DNA of 61,189 nucleotides from Terriglobia bacterium (GTDB taxonomy: Bacteria > Acidobacteriota > Terriglobia > Bryobacterales > Bryobacteraceae), in NCBI GenBank assembly GCA_025363475.1, contig JANYDS010000026.1, forward strand, positions 1-61,189. The letters run 5' to 3'. The notes below the pieces were generated by a model. That model saw only the letters and a list, made by a program, of their open reading frames with translations, did no database searches and was not told the origin of the DNA. Numbering within the stretch: position 1 is the stretch's first letter; every line of letters starts with the position of its first letter. The position numbers and the translations under genes are program-made. Below, one piece after another: positions 11,001 through 20,400 of this stretch.

Positions 11001-11236
11001 TCGTATGCGCCCGGAGGGAGCGCAGTGGCGCTGTAGAGACCCTCGCCCCCTGCATTCACACTTCGGCTTGCGCCCGTGGCTTTATTCGTGATCGTGATGG
11101 ACGCGTTCGCCATTACAGCTCCCGATTCGTCAGTGACCGTACCCGATATCAGCCCGGTTCCCTGGGCGAATACCATGGCAGTTGCTGCGATGAGCAGACA
11201 CATATATAGTGCGCATGACAATGCACGCTTCAACAT
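7961..11236 (-). CDS. TonB-dependent receptor, Oar-like, with carboxypeptidase-regulatory domain (1)
   Basis: Outer-membrane receptor of 1091 aa of the acidobacterial Oar-like type. A signal peptide (MLKRALSCALYMCLLIAATA..FAQ) is followed by a carboxypeptidase-regulatory-like Ig domain (GLISGTVTDESGAVMANASI), a plug region (IQELPLNGRNLLQLATLEPG) and a long beta-barrel ending in the aromatic residue of GARISF. I chose the ATG at 11236 because it has an AAGGAG site 9-10 nt upstream and starts at the signal peptide; the longer ATG at 11278 adds only a polar tail. The substrate is unknown; such receptors are numerous in Solibacter-type genomes and are thought to import large substrates. It is monocistronic, between a hairpin downstream and a divergent M61 peptidase upstream. 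Confidence 0.88.
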   Translation of the reverse strand: MLKRALSCALYMCLLIAATAMVFAQGTGLISGTVTDESGAVMANASITITNKATGASRSVNAGGEGLYSATALPPGAYEVRAEVTGFRTVVREATVQAGSPTTVNLALSIGASKEVVTVEAATAQINYESNTVAGVIARESIQELPLNGRNLLQLATLEPGITSAPASVGVFNSQFSIIVLGTSNRGYFTVDGGSIVDNVEGAGTAMNFSNEIVQEFQTATINFELGNGIASAGSINIVTRSGGNDFHGSGYFFFRDHNMAAYPGLARSSLVTSPFFARRNPGLYLGGPIRKDKLFFFANYEYTNQVQAVQVQPDLPSIRGLQNVFSSPYRQKSITARFDYRINTNHNAFLRYSHDGNNGFGPQGTGVAEPSNWTNQTNWADQGVVGITSVLTPTIVNDFRFAMFYWDRINTLPPESQCQFPCLGWGLPSIASVVGSGSFAFGNNAITPQIGITHRYQFIESITWQKGNHRLRAGGQYHQDRSPIAWGFCTPACEGAVSPEYVASIVKDAATRAGIFPNLPTTITNNADLLNLPLFGSQASSSGGIGIGSANNPGAYQQAGYHNNRPQIFATDSWKFRPNLTINYGLQWQYEGGVFNSDVPKPAFVAPLYGSDLSATKVNYLELSPSVGFAWSPGKSGKTVIRGGVGIYFESQSIFQRYRDRNLITPLGNGRVTMSTNLITNSLPGKVVVGAGGVTTPLAIGAAIPTGTLTNISIGEFVQMLNAQIPVLLQRFAPVQQTSGTIAVSAIDVAKSGVQLYPQNFPLPRSYQMSLGLQRDLGAGFVIAADYARKVTTDVQVGEEDLNHFNAFSNGVRSPAIPFCANAAGAFTANFTPGVQCSNGPITFWVDGGRAVYNGLLMKLTKKMSHHYQGTASYAFQSLDALGNIYNLNNYNQSFGPQLAHHNLNVSGIVQLPWGISLGFNSSLITRTPIGAYVPGGDLTGTGANPTASAQSMLPGITFNCFNAGCGKEELATAVANFNTAYLGKKYPNGGAIPQLILPQNYEFTKPVISQNFRLTKTFKFRERYSAQVLAEMFNALNIANLSGYGTAIDTVSANPATQAFKFGQPTQRSAQTFGQTGPRAVQVGARISF

Positions 11237-11465
11237 CGTTAAATTTCTCCTTGTTTCTGAAAAGCCCCGTCCCTGCACCGGAACTCAAAACCGGGCGGGA
11301 TGTTCAGCAACCAATTCTATAAGGGGGTGACTGCTGGAGCAATGGGCGTTGTTGGCAAGTTATGAGGCGATCTTGGCATATGGAGGGCGGAGCCCTGCCC
11401 CGTGCCGGACGTCCTCGGCCAACTTCACAGGACTCAGGTTGCATAATTGGAGGAGGAGAATCCAC

Positions 11466-13331
11466 TTGAGCCCTCTGAAATTCGCCGTGCCGATCTTCAT
11501 TGCTGCCTCCGTCCTTGCCCAGACCTCACCGATTCAGATTCGTGTCGACGCGACAGCGGCCACACGCCGCCTGGTCAAAGCGGAGATGCATTTCCCGGTT
11601 ACGGCAGGCGCGCTGTCACTGATGTATCCCAAGTGGATTCCCGGCGAACATGGCCCCACCGGCCCCATCGTTGACCTGGCAGGGCTGAAAATTTCCGGCA
11701 ACGGCAAACCAATTTCCTGGAGGCGCGATGATGTCGAGATGTACGAGTTCCACGTGGATGTGCCGGCGGGTGTGTCCACGCTCAACGTTCACGTGGAGTA
11801 CATCCTGCCCCCGGATTCAGGCGGGTTTTCTTCAGGCAGTTCCACCTCGTCCCAACTGGCGGTATTAAGCTGGAACCAGTTCCTGTTGTATCCAAAAGGC
11901 GTCCCTTCCGATCAGTTGCGATTTCAGGCAAATATGACGGTGCCTGCGGGCTGGCGTTACGCGACGGCGCTTCCTATCGACAGGGAGTCAGGCAACGAAA
12001 TTTCTTTCAAACCTTCATCACTCACCACGCTGATTGATTCGCCCGTGCAAACCGGAGCGAATTTCAAAACCGTTGATCTGAATCCAGGTGGAGCGGTTCC
12101 GCACTACCTGCACATAGCCGCGGACAGCGAGCGCGCCACCCGCATCAGTGAAGAAATGACGGGGCACTTCCGCAACCTGGTGCAAGAAGCGAATACGCTC
12201 TTCGGCGCTCACCATTACGCTGAGTACCACTTTCTGAATACCCTCAGCGATCATATCGCCCACTTCGGTCTGGAACATCATGGTTCCAGCGACGACCGGC
12301 TGGAAGAAAATGCGCTGGTGGATGAGGACCTGCGGCGCATCACTTCCTATCTGCTGCCGCATGAGTTCGTCCATTCGTGGAACGGAAAATTCCGCCGCCC
12401 CGCAGGCCTCGCCACTCCCGATTACACCCAGCCCATGAAGGGCGAATTGCTCTGGGTCTATGAAGGGTTAACCAACTATCTGGGGGAGGTGCTGGCACCG
12501 CGCGCGGGCCTCGCCACCACGCAGGATTATTTTGATCGGCTGGCTGGTCAGGCGGCCATGCTCGACCGCCAGTACGGGCGCACATGGAGACCGCTCGAAG
12601 ATACCGCCGTCGCGGCTCAGGCACTTTATTCGTCCCGCCCCGACTATGAGTCCCTGCGACGCACCACGGATTTCTATGATGAGGGGACGTTGCTGTGGCT
12701 GGAAGCGGACGTGATGATTAGAACGCTCAGCCAGGGCACGAAATCGATCGACGATTTTTGCAAAGCCTGGGCCGGCGGACCTTCCGGCGGCGCCGAAGTT
12801 AAACCTTATGGATTTGACGATGTGGTGCGAACCCTGAATTCCGTACAGCCTTACGACTGGGCGAAATTCTGGCGCGACCGTCTGACTTCCACGGCACCTC
12901 ACGCTCCCCTCGGCGGCATCGAAAATGGCGGTTACAAACTGGTTTATACCAGCGAGCGCCCTGGGCTTGCCCAGGCAGCGGAAACTGCGCGCAAATTTAC
13001 TTCACTTGCCTATTCTCTTGGCCTTTCATTCAAAGACACCGGAGAGATTGTGGACGTCAATCTGGGCATGCCTGCAGAAAAGGCCGACATCGCTCCGGCG
13101 ACCAAAATCATCGCCGTGAACGGCCGGGAATTTTCGCCCAAACTGCTGCGCAACGTGGTCGAGGATGCTGTGAAGACCACCACGCCCATCGTTTTGCTGA
13201 TAAAAGATGGCGACTACTATAAGTCTTTCAGCATCGATTACCATGACGGCGAAAAGTATCCGCATCTGGTGCGTGATGAATCAAAGCCTGATCTGATTTC
13301 CGACATCATCCGGCCCCGCGCCGGCAAGTGA
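11466..13331 (+). CDS. M61-family metallopeptidase with PDZ domain
   Basis: Secreted or periplasmic glycyl-aminopeptidase-like enzyme of family M61, 621 aa. The N-terminal beta domain is followed by the zinc site HEFVH (residues 299-303) in LLPHEFVHSWNGKFRRP and the downstream glutamate region LLWVYEGLTNYLGEVL, then a C-terminal PDZ domain (GEIVDVNLGMPAEKADI). I chose the TTG at 11466 because a GGAGGAGGAG ribosome-binding site sits just before it and it opens directly into a signal peptide (SPLKFAVPIFIAASVLAQ); the ATG at 11349 would add 39 residues without family character. The ferrochelatase gene begins 4 nt after its stop. Confidence 0.88.
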   Translation: MSPLKFAVPIFIAASVLAQTSPIQIRVDATAATRRLVKAEMHFPVTAGALSLMYPKWIPGEHGPTGPIVDLAGLKISGNGKPISWRRDDVEMYEFHVDVPAGVSTLNVHVEYILPPDSGGFSSGSSTSSQLAVLSWNQFLLYPKGVPSDQLRFQANMTVPAGWRYATALPIDRESGNEISFKPSSLTTLIDSPVQTGANFKTVDLNPGGAVPHYLHIAADSERATRISEEMTGHFRNLVQEANTLFGAHHYAEYHFLNTLSDHIAHFGLEHHGSSDDRLEENALVDEDLRRITSYLLPHEFVHSWNGKFRRPAGLATPDYTQPMKGELLWVYEGLTNYLGEVLAPRAGLATTQDYFDRLAGQAAMLDRQYGRTWRPLEDTAVAAQALYSSRPDYESLRRTTDFYDEGTLLWLEADVMIRTLSQGTKSIDDFCKAWAGGPSGGAEVKPYGFDDVVRTLNSVQPYDWAKFWRDRLTSTAPHAPLGGIENGGYKLVYTSERPGLAQAAETARKFTSLAYSLGLSFKDTGEIVDVNLGMPAEKADIAPATKIIAVNGREFSPKLLRNVVEDAVKTTTPIVLLIKDGDYYKSFSIDYHDGEKYPHLVRDESKPDLISDIIRPRAGK

Positions 13332-13335
13332 GCAC

Positions 13336-14256
13336 ATGGCCTACGACGCGTTGTTGTTGATTTCTTTTGGCGGGCCTGAAGGCCCGGACGATGTTCTCCC
13401 GTTTCTTGAGAACGTGCTGCGGGGCCGGAACGTCCCGCGTGAACGAATGCTTGAAGTGGCGGAACATTACTACCACTTCGGCGGTAAAAGTCCGATTAAC
13501 GATCAGTGCCGGGAGTTGATTGAGGCGCTGACCGAAGAAGTGAGTTTGCCCGTCTACTGGGGTAACCGCAACTGGCATCCGATGCTGAGCGACACCGTGA
13601 AGAAGATGAAGGATGACGGAGTGACGCACGCCCTGGCGCTTGCCACCTCGGCGTTCGGGTCTTACTCCGGTTGCCGCCAGTACCGCGAAGATATTGCGGC
13701 ATCCGGCGCGGATTTTCCAGTTGAAAAGCTTCCACCGTACTGGAACAATTCAGGTTTCATTGAAGCGATGACGGAGCGCGTTGTAGATGCGCTGGCGAAG
13801 TTGCCGGGGGCTGAAGTGGTGTATACCGCGCACAGCATTCCGGTTTCGATGGCGGCGACCGCGCCTTATGAAAATCAATTGCGTGAAGCTGCCGGGAAGG
13901 TAAACGCAGCGCTGGGTTTGGGTGCGCCGAATTTTGCGTATCAAAGCCGCAGCGGCCCGCCCTCGCAGCCCTGGCTCGATCCGGATATCGGCGATTATAT
14001 CCGGGCAACTTCAGCGAAAAAGCTGATTGTGGTGCCGCTGGGGTTCTTGTCAGATCACATGGAAGTCATGTACGACCTCGATCTGGAAGCCGCTGAAATC
14101 GCGAAGGAACATGGAATCGAATTCGTAAGAGCAGGCACGGCGGGAACCCATCCACTCTTCGTGAAGGGCCTCGCCGCGCTGATCGAAAACGTTGTCGCGA
14201 ACGGCTTTACTTCGTGCCGGGCGGATTGCTGCCAGCCGGCTTCTCGACGACCTTGA
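13336..14256 (+). CDS. hemH: ferrochelatase
   Basis: Inserts ferrous iron into protoporphyrin IX, or into coproporphyrin III in the alternative pathway, as a late heme-synthesis step. 306 aa. Visible family marks are the N-terminal ALLLISFGGPEGPDDV, the metal-site histidine in VVYTAHSIPVS, and VVPLGFLSDHMEVMYDLD. The ATG at 13336 is 4 nt after the M61 peptidase stop, so the two are co-transcribed. The C-terminal 17 codons overlap the convergent aspS gene by 50 bp, and that tail (NGFTSCRADCCQPASRRP) looks unlike the family, perhaps because the ancestral stop was lost. Confidence 0.93.
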   Translation: MAYDALLLISFGGPEGPDDVLPFLENVLRGRNVPRERMLEVAEHYYHFGGKSPINDQCRELIEALTEEVSLPVYWGNRNWHPMLSDTVKKMKDDGVTHALALATSAFGSYSGCRQYREDIAASGADFPVEKLPPYWNNSGFIEAMTERVVDALAKLPGAEVVYTAHSIPVSMAATAPYENQLREAAGKVNAALGLGAPNFAYQSRSGPPSQPWLDPDIGDYIRATSAKKLIVVPLGFLSDHMEVMYDLDLEAAEIAKEHGIEFVRAGTAGTHPLFVKGLAALIENVVANGFTSCRADCCQPASRRP

Positions 14257-15997
14257 TGTGAAGATCCCGCAGCTGCTGCGGACGCACTGCTGACGGCGCA
14301 TTCATCATCAAATCTTCCGCGTTCTGATTCATCGGGAACATAATGATCTCGCGGATGTTCGGCTCGTCAGCAATCAGCATCACGATGCGGTCAATACCCG
14401 GCGCAATCCCACCGTGTGGCGGCGCTCCGAACTTGAGCGCATTCACCAGCGCCCGGAAGCGCTCATCCACTTCCGATTTCGGATAACCGGCAATTTCAAA
14501 GGCCCGATACATGATCTCCGGGTTGTGATTGCGGATGGCTCCGGATGAAAGCTCGTACCCGTTGCAAACGATGTCGTACTGAAACGCTTTAATGGTCAGC
14601 GGATCCTGCGTGTTCAGGGCTTCCAAGCCACCCTGCGGCATGGAGAACGGATTGTGACTGAATTCAATCCTGCCCGCTTCCTCGTCGAATTCATACATCG
14701 GAAAATCGACAATCCAGCAGAACTTATAAACATTCTGTTCAATCAGACCGAGCTGATTGCCCAGAAAATCCCGCAGGTTGCTCATGATGCGGCAAACCTT
14801 CGCCGCTGCAGCGTCAGCAATGATGATGATCGCGTCTCCGGTTCCGGCTTCCGTACGGGCTTTTAATGTGGCTGCCTCTTCAGGGGTGAAGAACTTGGCC
14901 ACCGGGCCTTTCAATGAACCGTCAGCTTCAACCAGCAGCCAGGCAAGCCCGGCAGCGCCGTTTTCCTTAGCCCGTGCTTCCAGACGATCCCAGAATGAAC
15001 GTGTCTGCTGGCTGCTCTGTGGCACTTTCAGCGCGCGCACCGTTTTGCCTGCAAACGCCTTGAACGTGGAACCTGCAAAGACATCCGACATCTCGCGGAT
15101 AATCAGCGGATTGCGCAGGTCAGGTTTATCGCTGCCATAGCAAAGCATCGCGTCCTGATAAGCAATGCGCGGGAACGGCGCAGGAGTCAGAGGCCGTGAA
15201 GGATTGAACTCTGAAAACACTCCGACAATCAGCTGTTCAACCGCCGCGAAAACGTCTTCCTGTGTAGCGAAGCTCATCTCGAGATCGAGCTGATAGAACT
15301 CACCCGGCGAACGGTCAGCACGGGCATCTTCATCGCGGTAGCACGGCGCGATTTGGAAATACCGGTCGAAACCCGCCACCATAATGATCTGCTTGAACAT
15401 CTGCGGTGCCTGCGGCAAAGCATAGAACTTGCCGGGATGCCGGCGTGCAGGTACCAGGAAATCGCGCGCGCCTTCCGGACTGCTGGCGGTCAGAGTCGGC
15501 GTCTGGAATTCCGTAAAGCCAAGCTCAACCATGCGGCGGCGGATACTGGCAATTACCTTTGAGCGAAGAATGATATTCGCGTGCATCTTGCTGCGCCGCA
15601 AATCGAGAAAGCGATAAGTGAGACGCAGCTCTTCCGGCACCTGAGTCTCAGGGAAAACGTTGAACGGCAGCGGCTCCGCGGGGCCAAGCACTTCCACTTC
15701 AGTGACCTTGATTTCGATGCCACCGGTAACCATCGCCGGATTGACCTTACCCTCTTCACGGTGGACCACCTCGCCGTCGGCGCGAATCACCGTTTCCTTG
15801 GGCAACCGGATCACCATTTCATACATGTCCGTGCCCGGCGCAATCACCAGTTGTGTGACGCCATAGTGATCCGCCAGGTCGATGAAATAAACTCCGCCGT
15901 GGTCGCGGCGGTTACGGAGCCAGCCGGAGAGCCGGATCGAGGTGCCTACATCGGATTCGCGAAGTTCGCCGCAGGTATGAGATCGGTACTGATGCAT
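14207..15997 (-). CDS. aspS: aspartyl-tRNA synthetase
   Basis: Class II synthetase charging tRNA-Asp, 596 aa, the normal bacterial length. It contains the N-terminal OB anticodon-binding fold (IRLSGWLRNRRDHGGVYFIDL), motif 2 around CYRDEDARADRSPGEFYQLD, a bacterial GAD insertion, and motif 3 GIAPGIDRIVMLIADEPNIR. It starts at an ATG 6 nt after the hisS stop, forming a hisS-aspS operon. Many acidobacteria use a non-discriminating AspRS with the Asp/Glu-tRNA amidotransferase; the sequence alone does not settle this. The last 50 bp overlap the convergent hemH. Confidence 0.96.
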   Translation of the reverse strand: MHQYRSHTCGELRESDVGTSIRLSGWLRNRRDHGGVYFIDLADHYGVTQLVIAPGTDMYEMVIRLPKETVIRADGEVVHREEGKVNPAMVTGGIEIKVTEVEVLGPAEPLPFNVFPETQVPEELRLTYRFLDLRRSKMHANIILRSKVIASIRRRMVELGFTEFQTPTLTASSPEGARDFLVPARRHPGKFYALPQAPQMFKQIIMVAGFDRYFQIAPCYRDEDARADRSPGEFYQLDLEMSFATQEDVFAAVEQLIVGVFSEFNPSRPLTPAPFPRIAYQDAMLCYGSDKPDLRNPLIIREMSDVFAGSTFKAFAGKTVRALKVPQSSQQTRSFWDRLEARAKENGAAGLAWLLVEADGSLKGPVAKFFTPEEAATLKARTEAGTGDAIIIIADAAAAKVCRIMSNLRDFLGNQLGLIEQNVYKFCWIVDFPMYEFDEEAGRIEFSHNPFSMPQGGLEALNTQDPLTIKAFQYDIVCNGYELSSGAIRNHNPEIMYRAFEIAGYPKSEVDERFRALVNALKFGAPPHGGIAPGIDRIVMLIADEPNIREIIMFPMNQNAEDLMMNAPSAVRPQQLRDLHIKVVEKPAGSNPPGTK

Positions 15998-16003
15998 GAG
16001 TGG

Positions 16004-17254
16004 TTATTGATTCCTGATTTTCTGAAACAGCTCTTCGCGCGTCACGCGGTGCTGTTCGCCGGATTGCATGTCTTTTAACGAATACTGTCCTGCTGCGATT
16101 TCGTCGTCACCCAGGATCACCGCAAACCGTGCGCCTGACTTATTCGCAAGTTCCATGGCCCGCTTCAATTTCGCGTTTGCAGCCACTTCAACGGAAATTC
16201 CAACGCGGCGCAAATCGCGCGCCAGTATCCCGGCATGAAGCAGCGCAGCTTCGCCCAGCGGAGCCATGAAGACGGCCAGTCGCTCGCCTTCCGTTTGGGC
16301 TTCCGTTTGATCCACCGTCATCACCAGACGGTCTTCACCAATCGAAAAACCGATACCAGGGGAATGCACCGGCGAGCCGAGCGATTCCGCCAGGCCATCA
16401 TAGCGACCGCCACCGAGCACCGAATTCTGCGCCCCCAGATTTCCGTGGATCACTTCAAACGTGGTCCGCATGTAGTAATCAAGGCCTCGAACCATACGCG
16501 GGCGAATTTCATACGGGATGCCCCGGCTGTCCAGATGAGCGCGAACGGCAGTGAAATGGTGATTGCAGGTATCGCACAGATGGTCAAGGATCGAAGGCAG
16601 CGCGTTGATGATCGCCTGATCTTCGGGCACTTTGCAATCCAGCACGCGCAGCGGATTGGTTTCCGTCCGGCGCTGACAATCGGTACAAAGCTGCGCAGCC
16701 ACCGGAAGCAGCGCCTCCCGAAGTTTTTCAACAAACGCCGGGCGGCAGTTATGATCGCCCACGGAATTGAGCAGCAGCGTAAAACCCTGCAAACCGGCAC
16801 GGGTCAGAATTTCGACGACAAGCTCGATCACTTCCGCATCAACGAAAGGCGATTCGGACCCAATAGCCTCCGCGCCAATCTGAAAAAACTGTCGGTATCG
16901 GCCTTTTTGCGGACGTTCACGGCGGAACATCGGGCCAATGTAATAAAGTTTTTGAATTCCCGGACGCTGGTCCAGCCGGTGTTCAATATAGGCACGGATC
17001 ACCGACGCCGTGTTCTCAGGCCGCAAAGTAAGCGATGAACCATCACGGTCTTCGAAAGTGTACATTTCCTTCGAGACGATATCGGTTTCGGCCCCAACGC
17101 CGCGGGCAAACAGCTGCGTCTCTTCCAGAATGGGGGTGCGGATTTCGTGGTAGTTATACGCACGGAACACGTCCCGCGCGATGGCATCCACGCGGTTCCA
17201 GACGGCGGTGTCCGGAGGCAATAAGTCCCGGGTTCCTTTTACGGCGCGAATCAT
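16004..17254 (-). CDS. hisS: histidyl-tRNA synthetase
   Basis: Class II synthetase charging tRNA-His, 416 aa. It contains the N-terminal KGTRDLLPPDT, motif 2 with SLTLRPENTASVIRAYIEH, the histidine-binding GGGRYDGLAESLG and the C-terminal anticodon-binding fold (GDDEIAAGQYSLKDMQSGEQ). Length and motifs are those of a standard HisRS. First gene of the hisS-aspS pair. The start lies about 70 bp from a strong bidirectional hairpin at 17323-17362. Confidence 0.97.
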   Translation of the reverse strand: MIRAVKGTRDLLPPDTAVWNRVDAIARDVFRAYNYHEIRTPILEETQLFARGVGAETDIVSKEMYTFEDRDGSSLTLRPENTASVIRAYIEHRLDQRPGIQKLYYIGPMFRRERPQKGRYRQFFQIGAEAIGSESPFVDAEVIELVVEILTRAGLQGFTLLLNSVGDHNCRPAFVEKLREALLPVAAQLCTDCQRRTETNPLRVLDCKVPEDQAIINALPSILDHLCDTCNHHFTAVRAHLDSRGIPYEIRPRMVRGLDYYMRTTFEVIHGNLGAQNSVLGGGRYDGLAESLGSPVHSPGIGFSIGEDRLVMTVDQTEAQTEGERLAVFMAPLGEAALLHAGILARDLRRVGISVEVAANAKLKRAMELANKSGARFAVILGDDEIAAGQYSLKDMQSGEQHRVTREELFQKIRNQ

Positions 17255-17322
17255 TAAAACTTAAGAATCCTTGAAGAACTGAAAAATGAAAAAAAGGCGG
17301 GAAAGCCAATGTTATCACGGGC

Positions 17323-17362
17323 AAAAAGAAAGGCCGGGCTTCGCAGCCCGGCCTTTCTTTTT
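17323..17362 (-). terminator. intrinsic terminator after TonB receptor 2
   Basis: Perfect 18-bp stem (17323-17340 with 17345-17362) around a TCGC tetraloop. The stem has a GC-rich core with A/T-rich ends, giving a U-rich tail in the transcript of the receptor gene at 17407-20481. Confidence 0.9.
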
Positions 17363-17375
17363 GGTGCGTTAGGTT

Positions 17376-17410
17376 GCAGTTTAGAGCCGCAGTTTAGAGC
17401 CGCAGTTTAG
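17376..17410. repeat. 13-bp tandem repeat over the TonB receptor 2 stop codon
   Basis: GCAGTTTAGAGCC occurs at 17376-17388 and 17389-17401, with a partial third copy (GCAGTTTAG) at 17402-17410 that contains the TAA stop of the receptor gene. The duplication therefore multiplies the stop-codon segment just beyond the coding end; it is probably replication slippage. Confidence 0.85.
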
Positions 17411-20400
17411 AACAGGACGCGCAAGCTAACCTGAGCGCGCCGGGACGTGGTGCCATCCGGGCTGGCCGCGGTTGAACTCGGGGTCGCGTAATCCGGTCTC
17501 AGCTTCAGAGTGGTACCGCTAAAATCGTATTCGGCGGTACGGCGACTGGTGTCGTACGGAGTGTTGAATACGTTGAACGCCTCAAACTGCAGATAACCGG
17601 TAACTCTTTCGGTGAACGGCAGTTTCTTGGCAAGGCGGGCGTCAACCCGGTAAATGGAATCAATGTTCAGATTGCTCACTGGCTGGAACGGAACGCGGCT
17701 GAAACCGCCACCGAGGCCGTTGAGAGAACCGGACACCAGAGCACCCGTAAAGGCATTGCCCGAAACGTTGGTTGTCGAGTTGACCGGCTGAGGTGTCTGC
17801 AGGGTGGTAACCGAGCTGATCTGCCAGTTGTTGACCAGGTAGCGGGCCATCATGCTGTTGTTCTTCGTGAATGTCGGTGCCCAAACATCGGTGATCACCA
17901 GACGATGCCGGACATCGCTTGCAGCAGAACCTTTTTCAGAAGAGAAATTGCCGTTCTCGTAGCTGGAAGGTGTCGAGCTGAAGAAGATGTTGTTGCTGGC
18001 GTTACTCTGGTTCAAATCGATTGCATGTGACCAGGTATATCCAACCGTGGCGAGGAAGCCTTTGCTGACCCGTTTGTTGAACTGTACGGCCAAACCGTTG
18101 TAATAGCTGAGACCCGGATTTTCCAGCTGGCCGATTTGCCGGTAGCGGGGATCAGGGCGGGTCCGATAGGTATTTGTTGTGTAGCTGCCTGTCGGGTTGC
18201 CGGCGGTATCTGCGATGGTATAGGTGATAGGCGCACCAGCCGGACCAACGTTCAGGTCACGAACCCCGTAAAGACGAACACCACGGCTCCAGATGTAAGA
18301 GACATTCAGGCTCATGCTCGCCGACAACTGGCGTTCGATGCCAAAGTTCGCCTGATGCGTGTAGGGGTTACGAAGATTCTTGTCGGCAACCAGAATGTTA
18401 ACCGTGCCAGCCGGCGGCGTAAAGGCCGTGGCGGAAAGGTTACTCGGATAGACCGGTCCGGCAGCAAGCTGCGCACCGGTGCCCGCGTTATAGGTGATGG
18501 CAGTCTGATAGACGCCGTTCGACAGGAAGAGATTCTCAACCAGGCCCGACTGGAAACGGGCGAAGAACATTCCATAACCCGCACGGAACAGAGTCTTCTG
18601 ATCGCTGGTGAGGGCATACGAGAAGCCAACACGCGGGGAGAAGTTCAGGTTGGGCGAGTGAATTACGCCGGTGGCCGGAATATCAGGATTAGTAATCGTA
18701 GGCTGCGGTATGGAAGTGTATTCATAACGCGCGCCGTAGTTAACTACCATCCGCGGACTCAGACGCCACTGATCCTGGGCATAAAAGCCGTAGTTGACCA
18801 GGTTGGTATCAATCTGCGGATTGCCAAAGGTCTGGGAGTAAGTGTTCCAGTTCTTCCCGCCCGTGGTGTTACCGCTGAAATCGAGAGCGAAATTGTTCAG
18901 AGTGGTGTAGTTATAGCTGCCGAACTGGTTGCTCAAGGCCTTCACGAAATCTTCCGTGTGGGCGATGGTGAAACCAAATTTCATGGTGTGGGCACCATGG
19001 CTCCAGCTCAGGTTATCTGCGATCTCATAGCGGGTTTCGCTGGGATTGAGCCGCGGATAAGAAATGGCAACCCCGAGGTTGCCGGTGCTCGCGACCGTAA
19101 GACCTGCGCGGCCAAGACCCGGATAAAGAAAGTCATCGCTGGCAGCGTCAAACAAGCGGTCATGGAACCAGCCGAAACGAACTTCGTTCACCAGCGAGGA
19201 AGTGATGACACTGGCCCACTGCGCCCGACCGTAGCCGTCGCGAACCGTTGAATCGGCGTTGTTGCCTATCAGGGCACCGGTGTTGAACACAATGCCGGTT
19301 GCCTGAATACCGTGCGGCGAAACCCAGCGCAGCATGTTAACGCTGAAGCTCAGGCTGTTCTTGTCGTTCAAATGATAATCAAGCTTGGCCAGACCAAGAT
19401 CCTGCGTCACGCTGCGGGAAACGTTGGCGAAGTTGCGAGTCAAAATCATATTGACCGCGGTGGCGCATTGCGCAGCAGTTGCCTGCGGTCCGGTGAGTGC
19501 CGGGCAGGGATTAGCCGCTGAGTTCAGTGTGCCGGCTGCCGTGAACATGCCCGAAGTCAGACTGTTAATGGCCGGAAAGTTGCGGCGCGTGCCTTCGTAG
19601 TTAACGAAGTAGAACAGCTTGTCCTTAATGAGCTTGCCGCCGAGACTGAAGCCGCCCTGTTTGCGGATATCCTGGGGATTAAACACGGCATAACGGTCGC
19701 GTGCGTTTAGCGAACGGTTGCGGAAGAACCAGTAGCCGGTTCCGTGCATGGTGTTCGAGCCACTCTTGGTAACGGTGTTAATCACACCGCCCATCGCGTT
19801 GCCGTATTCAGCAGAGAAGTTGCTTGAGATGACCTGGAATTCCTGCACTGCTTCCTGCGAAATCGGGCTGGAAATGCGGGTGCGTCCGGCGTTCTCGTTA
19901 TAGAACTGGTTGGTGGTGTCGTTGCCGTCGGTGAGGAAGCTGTTGTGGCCGGCAACTCCACGGAAACTCAGCAGGCCGAAGGCCCCGTCAGGAGCCACGC
20001 CCGGGCTTGACAGCACGTAGGAATCGACACGACGGCTGTTGTTCGGAAGGTCCAGAATCTGTCGCTGATCAACCAGCTGGGAAACGTCCGTCTTGGTGGA
20101 TTCAACCGCGATACCAGTCGCCGAAACGTCAACCGTTGTGGTGGTCGAAGCAACGCCAAGAGTGATGTGCAGATCCACATTCTGACCAACCGAGAGATTG
20201 ATATTGGTGGCTTCGTAGTTGGAAAAACCCGACTTCGAGACAGTCACCTGGTAGCCGCTGTCCGGAATCAGACTGGGCGAAGTGAAGATGCCACCGCTCG
20301 TGGTTTCAATGGTGCGGTGAACACCCTTCGCGTCATTTGTTACCAGAACCGTCGCGCCCGGAACTACCGATCCGCTGGCGTCAAGCACCAAACCGGAGAT

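Noticed and set aside
13306-13629. 107-codon minus-strand frame over the M61/hemH junction
   Set aside because: Antisense to two well-supported genes, no motif.
16235-17038. 267-codon frame opposite hisS
   Set aside because: Arg/His/Gln-rich shadow of a conserved gene.
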